64,000 bases of DNA from an uncultured Candidatus Saccharibacteria bacterium. GTDB taxonomy: Bacteria; Patescibacteriota; Saccharimonadia; Saccharimonadales; Saccharimonadaceae. The translations under genes and the position numbers were made by a program. Location: contig CALIQQ010000002.1 of NCBI GenBank assembly GCA_938043965.1, positions 107,832 through 171,831 of the forward strand, in the 5' to 3' direction. How positions within the stretch are numbered: the stretch's first letter is position 1; every line of letters starts with the position of its first letter. Of this stretch, positions 26,692-34,684 are shown in pieces. The notes below the pieces were generated by a model. That model was not told the origin of the DNA, searched no databases, and saw only the letters and a program-made list of their open reading frames with translations.

Positions 26692-28032
26692 GTGAAACTA
26701 CATCAAAACCGGTTTAATATCAGTTTTCGGCTAACCACTAATTTTTCCATCTTCTCCCTCTTCCTCATCTTCGGTTTCACCATCCTTTCTATCTTCGCTC
26801 CTATCTTCGGCTCTAACGCTACTAATAATTCCACTCAAGAACTTGCTGCTGAAGTTAACCCTGTCATCTCCCTCTCCGCCCCCACTGAACTAAGCTTTAA
26901 CATTAACCCCACCGCCGCTGGTGTCTTCGATTCTAAAGAACTAAAAGTCAACATCTCCACCAATGCTATTAAAGGCTATGAACTCTATTTCTCCTCTGAA
27001 GACGAACAAACCAGCATGAAGCATACTACTCCTAGCATTACTCAATCCATCTCTTCCACCTTCACTGGCTCCCTTACTTCCAATAACATGCAAAACAACA
27101 CCTGGGGCTATTCTCTCAACAATACCGACTTTAAATCCATCCCAAAGAAAACTGAACAAGTTAAACTAAAAGACCTAAACACCTATCCTATTCCAGCTGA
27201 ACGCACCCAATCTATCTACTTCGGTGTAAAAGCCGATACCACTCTCCCTTCCGGTACCTACGAGAAGAATGTCGTCTTCACTGCTATCGCCCACGCTAAC
27301 CCACCGAAGCCACAAAAAACTCTCCATAGTATTTCAACTATGCAACAGATGACTCCTGCGATCTGTACCGCCACTACTACCCCACTCGCTACCGCCACTC
27401 AACTCGACACGGATGGCTCCCATCAAGGCGATCCAAGCTACGTTTCAACTAAGACCCTAGTAGACACCCGAGATAACAATACCTATACCGTCTCGAAACT
27501 TGCTGATGGCAAATGCTGGATGACACAAAATCTCAGGATTATCAATAAAACCATCACTCCAGCCGACTCTGACGTCACCTCAAATTACACTATCCCAGCC
27601 TCTTCTCTCTCCGGCTTCAATGCATACGATACCTCAAATGCCTATGTAGACTCAGACGGTGGTTTCTACAACTGGTATACCGCTACCGCTGGTACCGGTA
27701 CCCAGTCCATGTTTTCAGGAAATACTACTGTTTCGATTTGTCCAAAAGGCTGGAGGCTACCAACCGGCAGAGATAGCAACAGTGAATTTCAAACTCTATA
27801 TAATAACTATAATTCCTCCTCCGCCCTAAGATCTAATCCGGTGAACTTCATCCTTTCCGGCCGCGTGAACAGTAACTCGCACTACAGTCAGGGCTCAAGC
27901 GGCTACTATTGGTCCTCTAAGGTAGGCTCGAGCACTAACGCCTACTATCTAAGCCTGGGTGCATCGAATGTCTACCCTGCCCAAAACAGCAATAAGTACC
28001 TCGGGTTCTCTGTCCGTTGTGTCGCCCGCTAA
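26692..28032 (+). CDS. Secreted surface protein with one FISUMP domain
   Basis: 446 residues, GTG start supported by AGGAG 8-12 bases upstream. Residues about 17-48 form a signal peptide or anchor (FSIFSLFLIFGFTILSIF). Residues about 50-205 are the same beta domain as in the 23675 product (INPTAAGVFDSKELKVNIST, NNTWGYSLNN, SIYFGVKA). Residues about 240-446 are one FISUMP domain (KCWMTQNLR, SICPKGWRLPTG, YYWSS, GFSVRCVAR at the end). There is no sorting tail, so it may be membrane-anchored by its N-terminus or released. It is a smaller paralogue of the gene upstream, with many synonymous differences outside the hypervariable end. Confidence 0.85.
   Translation: MKLHQNRFNISFRLTTNFSIFSLFLIFGFTILSIFAPIFGSNATNNSTQELAAEVNPVISLSAPTELSFNINPTAAGVFDSKELKVNISTNAIKGYELYFSSEDEQTSMKHTTPSITQSISSTFTGSLTSNNMQNNTWGYSLNNTDFKSIPKKTEQVKLKDLNTYPIPAERTQSIYFGVKADTTLPSGTYEKNVVFTAIAHANPPKPQKTLHSISTMQQMTPAICTATTTPLATATQLDTDGSHQGDPSYVSTKTLVDTRDNNTYTVSKLADGKCWMTQNLRIINKTITPADSDVTSNYTIPASSLSGFNAYDTSNAYVDSDGGFYNWYTATAGTGTQSMFSGNTTVSICPKGWRLPTGRDSNSEFQTLYNNYNSSSALRSNPVNFILSGRVNSNSHYSQGSSGYYWSSKVGSSTNAYYLSLGASNVYPAQNSNKYLGFSVRCVAR
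27862..28026 (+). other. Hypervariable FISUMP C-terminus, copy 3 (VR3 candidate)
   Basis: Third member of the 55-codon alignment. It keeps the most A at variable sites (aac, agt, aac, agt, aac, aat, aag), which would make it closest to a hypothetical A-rich template. Confidence 0.7.
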
Positions 28033-28126
28033 GGCTTCGAGTCTCCCTGTCTAACTCCTGAAAAACATTGTATTACTCGCTGATACCTCCCCCACTAAAT
28101 CTATTTGAGCCAATCCCTAAAAGGAG

Positions 28127-28132
28127 TATAAT
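28127..28132 (+). promoter_or_regulatory. Leaderless promoter of galU
   Basis: TATAAT with 6 bases between the box and ATG 28139. The AAGGAG at 28121-28126 lies upstream of the likely transcription start, so it cannot act as a ribosome site if this promoter is used. Confidence 0.7.
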
Positions 28133-28138
28133 ATAGGC

Positions 28139-28978
28139 ATGAAGAAGATTACAAAAGCTATTATCCCCGTTGCTGGTTGGGGCACACGCCGCCTCCCCAT
28201 CACAAAAATTATCGAAAAATCCATGCTCCCAGTTGGCAATCGCCCCCTTGTTGATTATTCTGTCCAAGAGCTAATTGCAGCCGGTGTTAAGGATATCTAT
28301 ATGGTCATCTCAAACGTCGAGCCTTGCCAGGTCCAGGAATTCTATCGAGATAATCTCGCTTTAAATCAATACTTATTAGAGCGAGGAAAGGCGGACCGTC
28401 TTAAACTCGCTAAGACTTTACCTGATGGTGTTAATATCCACTATACCGTCCAAGACCCTTCTGGTCGCTATGGTACTGCTGTGCCGGTCGCTATGGTAGT
28501 CGAAGAATATAATATCAACGAGCCAGTTTTTTGTTTCATGGGCGACGACTTTATCTGGAATCCAGATGGCGAATCTTCTGCAACTTCTCTCATGAACGCT
28601 CTCCGAGATGAAGACGAGTCGGTCATTCTCGGTATCGACCATCCATACGAGGCGCTCTTGAATGGCGGCGCGCTCACTATTGTTGATGAAAAACTAGAGA
28701 AAATTACTGAAAAGCCCGCGCCAGACCAGGTTACCGGCCTCGCTTCAGTTTCGAAATACATTCTCTCCCCGAGCATGCTTAAGGAAATTTGTGATTACGT
28801 AAAGAATCATGACTTCGGTCCAAATGACCAAGAATATATGATTACTGATCCATTTGCTTCGTTTATTAAAAAAGGTGGCTGTATTCGTGTCGCTCGCACT
28901 AGCGGGGAATACCTCGATGGTGGTACGGTCGAAGGCTGGCTCCATGCTAATAACGTTATCTTAAATCACAAAGATTAA
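28139..28978 (+). CDS. galU: UTP-glucose-1-phosphate uridylyltransferase
   Basis: Makes UDP-glucose from UTP and glucose 1-phosphate for glycan and glycolipid synthesis. 279 residues, normal for the GalU/GtaB family. Seen: KAIIPVAGWGTRRLPITK with the nucleotide-binding loop and catalytic basic residues, EKSMLPVGNRPLVDYSVQE, FMGDDF (metal-binding Asp) and the C-terminal SGEYLDGGTVEGWLHAN. Some family members have related nucleotides as substrates, so the sugar specificity is inferred. It follows the FISUMP genes but has its own promoter. Confidence 0.92.
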   Translation: MKKITKAIIPVAGWGTRRLPITKIIEKSMLPVGNRPLVDYSVQELIAAGVKDIYMVISNVEPCQVQEFYRDNLALNQYLLERGKADRLKLAKTLPDGVNIHYTVQDPSGRYGTAVPVAMVVEEYNINEPVFCFMGDDFIWNPDGESSATSLMNALRDEDESVILGIDHPYEALLNGGALTIVDEKLEKITEKPAPDQVTGLASVSKYILSPSMLKEICDYVKNHDFGPNDQEYMITDPFASFIKKGGCIRVARTSGEYLDGGTVEGWLHANNVILNHKD

Positions 28979-29046
28979 TTAGTCTGGATTTTAAGTGCTT
29001 GGGTGGCTTGAGTTCTTCGAGTAGTCTAGACGGAATCTTAACCAAT

Positions 29047-29114
29047 CTATTTTTGCCGATCAATCTAAAAAGACATCGCCTTGATTAACCTAGTTTTTGC
29101 CGAGCAATCTAAAC
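29047..29114. repeat. Degenerate duplicate of the pgi 3' end
   Basis: 29047-29071 and 29090-29114 match at about 22 of 25 positions (core TTTTTGCCGA and CAATCTAAA). The right copy is the end of pgi (minus strand) and the left copy is noncoding. The rest of 28979-29089 shows nothing recognisable. Confidence 0.6.
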
Positions 29115-30364
29115 ATTTCTTGTTTGTAGGCCTCGACCCCAGGTTGATTAAATGGATCGACTTGTTCAAATTTTGCCGAAATTGCACAGGCTAGTTCAAA
29201 GAAATAAATTAACGCCCCGAGGCTTCTCTCAGACAGGCTTGGTATAACTAGCTCTAATACTGGTATATGTTTTGCATGCGCCGTTATTGTTGCATCTTTC
29301 GCTTTTTCGTTAATGAATCCCAGTTCTTTTTCCTCTAGATATCTTAGGCCATCTAGATTTTCTGTCATTTTTGGCACAACTAATTGCGGGTTAATTCGTT
29401 TTAGGTTTTTTGGTGCCGGCATATTTTTAAAGGTTAAAATTGTCTCAAAAATGTTTGGACGCCCCTCTTGCATATATTGACCTAGCGAATGTAAGTCAGT
29501 CGTGTAAATCGCGGTTGCCGGAAAGATCCCCTTGTCTTCCTTGCCTTCTGATTCGCCAAAAAGTTGCTGCCACCATTTTTCAAGGTATTCCATGCAAGGC
29601 TCAAAGCAAGCTAAGACCTCAACGTCATAATTTCTTGCTCTTAAAATATGTCGAACCGCAGCATACTTAAAGATAGCACTCGTGTTGTCAAAAGTGGTGA
29701 TTGCAGCTTCTTCTTCACGTGCGCCAAACATCAATTCATCTATGTTGACCCCCGCCACTGCTAGTGGCAACAGCCCTACTGCAGTCAAAACCGAATAGCG
29801 TCCACCAATGTTATCTGGCACCACAAATCGTTCGTAGTGATTATATAATGCCTCATCGTGTAATGCGCCAGCCTCGGCATCGGTGGTGGCGTAAATTCTT
29901 TGATACGCCGCATTTTCGCCGTATTTTTCAAATAACTTCTGTTTTAAGACACGAAAGGCGATTGCTGGCTCGGTTGTAGTGCCTGACTTTGAAATCACGT
30001 TAACAGAAAAGTCTTTATCGCCAATTTCATCTAACACTTTTTGTAAAGCGATGGTTGAAATCGCATTGCCGGCATAGAGCACTTTTGTGTTCGAGGTAAC
30101 CTGCGATTCTAATGCGTCAATAATTGCCTTATGCCCAAGATATGATCCGCCAATCCCTACACAAACTAAGAACTCTGAGTCGCTCTGAATTTTTTTTGCG
30201 GCCGCTTTAACACGCTCAAATTCGGATTTATCGTAGTTTTCCGGTAAAGTTAGCCAACCCGCCATCGGGTCGTTTTTTAGCTCGTCTAACACTGTCTGCG
30301 CCGAGTTTGTTTGCACGGCTAAAATACTTGCATCAATATCACAATGAAATTTTAGATCTATCAT
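29090..30364 (-). CDS. pgi: Glucose-6-phosphate isomerase
   Basis: Interconverts glucose 6-phosphate and fructose 6-phosphate. 424 residues, the short bacterial form (the E. coli-type enzyme is about 550). Seen: VCVGIGGSYLGHKAIIDAL at about 82-100 and VISKSGTTTEPAIAFRVLK, which bind the sugar phosphate, and GGRYSVLTAVGLLPLAVAG carrying the PGI signature Arg. The C-terminal catalytic Lys region is PFNQPGVEAYKQEMF. ATG 30362-30364 is preceded by GAGGTAAAG and a 23-base leader from the extended -10 at 30388-30396. It is divergent from tRNA-Leu. Confidence 0.95.
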   Translation of the reverse strand: MIDLKFHCDIDASILAVQTNSAQTVLDELKNDPMAGWLTLPENYDKSEFERVKAAAKKIQSDSEFLVCVGIGGSYLGHKAIIDALESQVTSNTKVLYAGNAISTIALQKVLDEIGDKDFSVNVISKSGTTTEPAIAFRVLKQKLFEKYGENAAYQRIYATTDAEAGALHDEALYNHYERFVVPDNIGGRYSVLTAVGLLPLAVAGVNIDELMFGAREEEAAITTFDNTSAIFKYAAVRHILRARNYDVEVLACFEPCMEYLEKWWQQLFGESEGKEDKGIFPATAIYTTDLHSLGQYMQEGRPNIFETILTFKNMPAPKNLKRINPQLVVPKMTENLDGLRYLEEKELGFINEKAKDATITAHAKHIPVLELVIPSLSERSLGALIYFFELACAISAKFEQVDPFNQPGVEAYKQEMFRLLGKN

Positions 30365-30387
30365 CTTTACCTCACTTCGTTTTATCT

Positions 30388-30396
30388 ATTATAGCA
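30388..30396 (-). promoter_or_regulatory. Extended -10 promoter of pgi
   Basis: TGCTATAAT on the minus strand, back to back with the tRNA-Leu promoter 6 bases away. It has a 23-base leader with GAGG. Confidence 0.8.
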
Positions 30397-30402
30397 TAAT
30401 TG

Positions 30403-30411
30403 TGGTATAAT
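30403..30411 (+). promoter_or_regulatory. Extended -10 promoter of tRNA-Leu(CAG)
   Basis: TGGTATAAT, 9 bases before the tRNA 5' end. Confidence 0.8.
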
Positions 30412-30420
30412 CTAAGATAG

Positions 30421-30505
30421 GTCCGGATGGTGGAATTGGTAGACACGCTAGCTTCAGGTGCTAGTGCCTTACAGCATGAGGGTTCGAGTCCCTCTTCGGA
30501 CACCA
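30421..30505 (+). tRNA. tRNA-Leu(CAG)
   Basis: Class II tRNA. Acceptor GTCCGGA/TTCGGAC, D-arm typical of Leu (GGTGGAATTGGTAGACAC), anticodon stem CTAGC/GCTAG with anticodon CAG, long variable arm, T-arm GAGGG/CCCTC, and CCA encoded at 30503-30505. Confidence 0.95.
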
Positions 30506-30507
30506 AC

Positions 30508-30533
30508 AATAATCGCTTTTGCGATTATTTTTT
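30508..30533 (+). terminator. Intrinsic terminator after tRNA-Leu
   Basis: AATAATCGC/GCGATTATT stem with TTTT loop and a T-run. The A-tract on the other side could also stop the converging minus-strand gene. Confidence 0.88.
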
Positions 30534-30550
30534 ATCGACCAGCATTTTAA

Positions 30551-31429
30551 CTATTTAGCTTTTTGATTTTTGCCATTTTTTGATTTTTGCCGCTCTCTTA
30601 ATCGGCTTTTTGAGCTCATTCCAGTTTTTTTAGACATATATGCTAAAATATCTTGCGCAATCTCTTTTCTGATTTCTATTTTTTTAGCTAAATACTGAAT
30701 TTTTTCCGCCCGTTTCATCAGCTTTCTCTGAGTGCCACGGAGCTGTTTTAATGCTCGTTTTTGCGCCAGTTTCATTTTCTTTAAAATCATTCTAGCGATT
30801 TTTCTAGTTCGGCGAGTTTGTTTACGGTAATAGTTGAAGGCGTAACGCTTGATTTCTTCGGTCAAATCCACTTCACCACCTTTTAGCGCATGTTTGATCG
30901 AGGCCGCCGCCGCATTGCTCATATAGTTGTCAATTAAAAAGATTACGGTCAAGCTAACCGTCAATGCTATTTTTGTGCCAAAGCTTAGACCTAGCACTAG
31001 GTTTTTGATACTTGGATGGATAAGGTTGATTACAAGTAGGCCACCTAGTCCAAAGCCAAGTGACGTCATTAAGGATATTCTTCCGTGAAGCGTCGGATTA
31101 AACTTTGAGCGCTCGTAGCTCCACCATCTCACATGATAGATTTTTTCCATAATCAAGCTCGCAAGGTATTCAATCACACTGCAAATCAAAACTGCCATGA
31201 AAAATTCACCAGCCAGTCCGATATGATTAAACGGTTGCATAATAAAAATGACTGCTACTAGCCCCAATCCATAAATTGGACAGAGTGGCCCAAACAAAAA
31301 ACCGCGATTCACCCATCTCATTGGCTTTGTTTTTAGTGAGCAATAACAAGATTCGAAAATCCAGCCCAGTATTGAGTAACTAAAAAAATACAGTATCCAC
31401 TGCGACCAAGCATCCAGGAAATCAATCAT
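30551..31429 (-). CDS. Polytopic membrane protein, CmpB-like putative ABC-transporter type IV family
   Basis: 292 residues. The N-terminal part has the family hallmarks SYSILGWIFESCYCS and WVNRGFLFGPLCPIYGLG (PF06541-like), followed by spans at about 60-85, 92-115, 130-150 and 155-175. The last 100 residues are exceptionally Lys/Arg rich and helical, presumably cytosolic and perhaps nucleic-acid or acidic-lipid binding. Despite the family name, no ATPase is encoded nearby and transport is unproven. It diverges from gpmI across a 45-base gap. No clear ribosome site precedes the ATG. Confidence 0.72.
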   Translation of the reverse strand: MIDFLDAWSQWILYFFSYSILGWIFESCYCSLKTKPMRWVNRGFLFGPLCPIYGLGLVAVIFIMQPFNHIGLAGEFFMAVLICSVIEYLASLIMEKIYHVRWWSYERSKFNPTLHGRISLMTSLGFGLGGLLVINLIHPSIKNLVLGLSFGTKIALTVSLTVIFLIDNYMSNAAAASIKHALKGGEVDLTEEIKRYAFNYYRKQTRRTRKIARMILKKMKLAQKRALKQLRGTQRKLMKRAEKIQYLAKKIEIRKEIAQDILAYMSKKTGMSSKSRLRERQKSKNGKNQKAK

Positions 31430-31456
31430 AAAACCATTATATCACTTGTCGTTTTA

Positions 31457-31465
31457 TGCTAAAAT
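31457..31465 (+). promoter_or_regulatory. Near-leaderless promoter of gpmI
   Basis: TGCTAAAAT, 9 bases before ATG 31475, with no ribosome site. Confidence 0.72.
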
Positions 31466-31474
31466 AGAGTTAAT

Positions 31475-33079
31475 ATGAACAAGCTAAAATATGGTGGGCC
31501 GGTTGTTCTTGTCGTGATGGACGGCGTTGGTCTTTCTCAAACTAAAATTGGTAACGCGGTTGCTTCCGCTCGCCTCGACTTTTTAAATCAGGCTATTCAA
31601 ACTCAAAAAACAATGGCACTTCAGGCGTCTGGTGAAGCTGTCGGGATTTTAGCTGGGCAAATGGGTAATTCTGAAGTGGGTCACAATGCAATTGGCGCTG
31701 GGCAAATCATTAAACAGGGCATTGCTAAAATTGAGGACGAGTTTAGAACTGGTCAGATCTGGCGCTCGGAGGGCTGGCGTGGTGCGGTTGAGAATGTTCT
31801 AAAAAATCATTCGACCCTCCATTTTTCTGGCATTTTTAGCGATGGTGGTGTCCACTCTTCGATCGACCACCTCTTTAAAATGTTGGCTCGCGCTCAATCT
31901 GAAGGCATTAAAAAGGTGCGCATTCATCTTGTGCTTGATGGTCGTGATGTCCCGCCAAGGAGCGCTGAAAAATATATTAGACAACTTGAAGACTTTATTG
32001 CCGATCTGAAAACCAGCTCTCCTATCGAGCTAGACTATCGCATCGCGAGCGGTGGTGGGCGCATGATTTTCGTGGCCGATCGCTATGAAACTGATTGGTC
32101 CATTGTTGAGCGTGGTTGGAACGCCATGGTCTATGGTCGGGCTGAATATTATTTTGACTCTGCGCTCTCTGCCGTCGAAGCTTTGCGCAAACAAGATCCT
32201 AGCCTTCAGGATCAATATCTTCCAGCCTTCGTCATCACTGAACAAAATCAGCCAATCGGATTAGTTAAAGCTAATGACAGCTTTATTTATTATGATTTTC
32301 GAGCCGACCGCGCCATTGAGATTGCAGAGGCCTTCACCTACAATGACTTTGCCGGATTCGATCGTGGCACTCCAAATAATAGTCGCCTTGAGGTTTTCTT
32401 TGCTGGTATGACTGAATACAATTCTGATACTCATGTGCCAGAACATTGTCTAGTCCAGCCAGTAGAAATCCGAAACTCCCTCCATGAATTTCTAGGCGAG
32501 CATCATGTCTCGCAGCTGGCTGTGGCTGAGACGGCTAAATTTGGTCACATCACCTATTACTTCAATGGCAATTCGTATGAGCGATACCCTGATGAACGTC
32601 AAATCGAAATTCCGTCCGATACTCTGCCTTATGACGAACGCCCATGGATGAAGGCCGCGGAGATTACAGATGCTTTGCTTAATGAGCTCGAACATTATCG
32701 ATTCGTGCGTGTTAATTATGCTGGTGGCGATATGGTTGGACATTCTGGCAATTTGGCTGCCACAATTGTTGCTATGGAGGCAATCGATCTTCAGCTCGCT
32801 CGCATTGCTAAGCGCGTTGATGAGCTTGGCGGCATGATGATTATTACTGCCGATCATGGCAACGCCGAGGAGCTAATCGATGAATCTGGAGAAATTAAAA
32901 CTGCGCACACAAAAAATCTCGTGCCATGCATTTTTTACGACAACACCAGTAATCGCAATCTTTACGAACTGAATCGACTAGCCGATGCTGGACTTTCTAA
33001 TCTTGCCCCTACGGTAGCTAATTTGCTAGGTTTTTCTGAATTGCCAACTACTTGGCGACCATCCCTTATCCAGCTCTAA
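31475..33079 (+). CDS. gpmI: Cofactor-independent phosphoglycerate mutase
   Basis: Converts 3-phosphoglycerate to 2-phosphoglycerate in glycolysis with a phospho-Ser intermediate and Mn2+. 534 residues, slightly longer than the usual 510. Seen: VVLVVMDGVG (metal Asp), GNSEVGHNAIGAG with the nucleophilic Ser at about residue 66, LDGRDVPP, FRADRAIEI, MVGHSGN and ITADHGNAEE (metal site). All ligand motifs are intact. It stands alone on its own promoter, between a divergent membrane gene and HTH-murA. Confidence 0.96.
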   Translation: MNKLKYGGPVVLVVMDGVGLSQTKIGNAVASARLDFLNQAIQTQKTMALQASGEAVGILAGQMGNSEVGHNAIGAGQIIKQGIAKIEDEFRTGQIWRSEGWRGAVENVLKNHSTLHFSGIFSDGGVHSSIDHLFKMLARAQSEGIKKVRIHLVLDGRDVPPRSAEKYIRQLEDFIADLKTSSPIELDYRIASGGGRMIFVADRYETDWSIVERGWNAMVYGRAEYYFDSALSAVEALRKQDPSLQDQYLPAFVITEQNQPIGLVKANDSFIYYDFRADRAIEIAEAFTYNDFAGFDRGTPNNSRLEVFFAGMTEYNSDTHVPEHCLVQPVEIRNSLHEFLGEHHVSQLAVAETAKFGHITYYFNGNSYERYPDERQIEIPSDTLPYDERPWMKAAEITDALLNELEHYRFVRVNYAGGDMVGHSGNLAATIVAMEAIDLQLARIAKRVDELGGMMIITADHGNAEELIDESGEIKTAHTKNLVPCIFYDNTSNRNLYELNRLADAGLSNLAPTVANLLGFSELPTTWRPSLIQL

Positions 33080-33102
33080 GCTTTACATTATTATTCATAC
33101 TG

Positions 33103-33111
33103 TGATATAAT
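33103..33111 (+). promoter_or_regulatory. Leaderless promoter of HTH-murA
   Basis: TGATATAAT with 6 bases between the box and ATG 33118. Confidence 0.8.
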
Positions 33112-33117
33112 TTTAGT

Positions 33118-34668
33118 ATGAAAAAAGCAGCCTCTTATCAACAGGAAATTGGTCGAGTTATCGAAAAAATGCGTAAGGATAAGGGCTTGACTCAAGCCGA
33201 GCTCGCAAAAGAGATTGGTACCTCCCAGTCTGCAATCCATCGCATCGAAAAAGGGGATCAAAACATCTCGCTAGAGATGGTGAAAAAGATCTCGAGCGAG
33301 CTGGGCGGCCAGATCCTCTCTATAAACGACTCATCTTCACAGAGTTATCGTATTAACGGTGGTCGCACCTTGAGCGGCGAGATTACTATTAACACCTCGA
33401 AAAATGCTGCCGTTGGTCTGCTCTGTGCAGCTTTATTGAACTCTGGTAAAACCGTCCTTCATCATATTGCTCGCATTGAAGAAGTTTTTCGTATTATCGA
33501 AGTATTAGAATCAATTGGCGTTAAATGTCGCTGGGTAAATCGCCGTAAAGATCTTGAAATTATATCACCAAAAGAATTAAAGTTACAGGATCTAAATGTT
33601 GAGGCGGCTCGTCGTACTCGTTCTATTATTATGTTTATGGGCCCACTTTTACATCAGTTTAAGAAGTTTGAACTACCATATGCTGGCGGCTGTTCACTTG
33701 GCACCAGAACGGTTGACCCACACCTTCGCGCCCTTAGTACTTTTGGTCTGGAAGTTGACGCTAAAGCTAAGGCGGGCTTCTATCATATCACTGTCGACCA
33801 AAAACAGCTTCACCATGTCGAAAATAAGAAAATCGTTCTCATCGAACGTGGCGATACTGTAACCGAAAACGTTCTTATGGCGGCTGCGCTCTATCCTGGA
33901 AAAACTACCATCGTGGGCGCTAGTCCAAATTACATGGTGCAGGATGTTTGTTTCTTCTTGGAAAAACTAGGCGTAAAAATCAAAGGTATCGGCACCACTA
34001 CTCTCGAAGTCACTGGTATTTCAAAGATTGATCGTGATATCGAATACTGGCCGAGCGAAGACCCGATCGAGTGCATGTCATTTATTGCTGCAGCTCTAGT
34101 TACTAAATCGGAAATTACTATCACTCATGCTCCAATTGAGTTTCTGGAAATTGAACTCGAAGTCTTAAAATCAATGAACGCTAAAATTCAAATTAGCGAG
34201 GAGTATCGTTCGCGTAACGAGAAAACGCGACTAGTAGATCTAAGAATTAAAAAATCTAATCTAAAAGCTCCAATGGACAAAATTCATCCGATGCCATTTC
34301 CGGGTCTGAATATCGATAATCTACCATTCTTTGGCGTTATTGCTGCCGTGGCCGAGGGGCGCACTTTGATTCATGACTGGGTTTTTGAAAATCGTGCCAT
34401 CTATACTAGCTATCTTTCGAATCTTAACGCTAAAATTGAACTCCTCGATGCTCATCGCGTCTACATAGAAGGTCCAACTAACTGGCATTCGGCTGAGCTA
34501 GTTGCACCACCAGCTCTTCGCCCGGCTGTCGTGATTTTGATTGCTATGTTAGCCGCTCCAGGTACTTCGATTTTACGTAACGTCTATTCAATTTCGCGCG
34601 GTTATCAAGATTTTGCTCGCCGACTTAATCATCTCGGCGCCGACATTAAGCCCCTAGTCGGCATTTAA
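33118..34668 (+). CDS. murA: XRE-type HTH fused to UDP-GlcNAc 1-carboxyvinyltransferase (MurA)
   Basis: 516 residues; MurA alone is about 420. Residues about 9-68 are an XRE helix-turn-helix (IGRVIEKMRKDKGLTQAELAKEIG, SQSAIHRIEKGDQNIS). From about residue 78 comes the EPSP-synthase-type MurA fold: GGRTLSGEITINTSKNAA (substrate Lys-Asn), GGCSLGTRTVDPHL with the PEP-binding, fosfomycin-target Cys at about 192, and EDPIECMSFIAAA. The catalytic half looks intact, so it probably makes UDP-GlcNAc-enolpyruvate for MurB. The HTH suggests DNA binding, perhaps autoregulation or wall-precursor sensing (inference). Some relatives may be regulatory only. Confidence 0.9.
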   Translation: MKKAASYQQEIGRVIEKMRKDKGLTQAELAKEIGTSQSAIHRIEKGDQNISLEMVKKISSELGGQILSINDSSSQSYRINGGRTLSGEITINTSKNAAVGLLCAALLNSGKTVLHHIARIEEVFRIIEVLESIGVKCRWVNRRKDLEIISPKELKLQDLNVEAARRTRSIIMFMGPLLHQFKKFELPYAGGCSLGTRTVDPHLRALSTFGLEVDAKAKAGFYHITVDQKQLHHVENKKIVLIERGDTVTENVLMAAALYPGKTTIVGASPNYMVQDVCFFLEKLGVKIKGIGTTTLEVTGISKIDRDIEYWPSEDPIECMSFIAAALVTKSEITITHAPIEFLEIELEVLKSMNAKIQISEEYRSRNEKTRLVDLRIKKSNLKAPMDKIHPMPFPGLNIDNLPFFGVIAAVAEGRTLIHDWVFENRAIYTSYLSNLNAKIELLDAHRVYIEGPTNWHSAELVAPPALRPAVVILIAMLAAPGTSILRNVYSISRGYQDFARRLNHLGADIKPLVGI

Positions 34669-34677
34669 TGCTATAAT
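34669..34677 (+). promoter_or_regulatory. Leaderless promoter of pcrA/uvrD
   Basis: TGCTATAAT directly after the murA stop, with 7 bases to ATG 34685. Confidence 0.8.
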
Positions 34678-34684
34678 AGTATTC

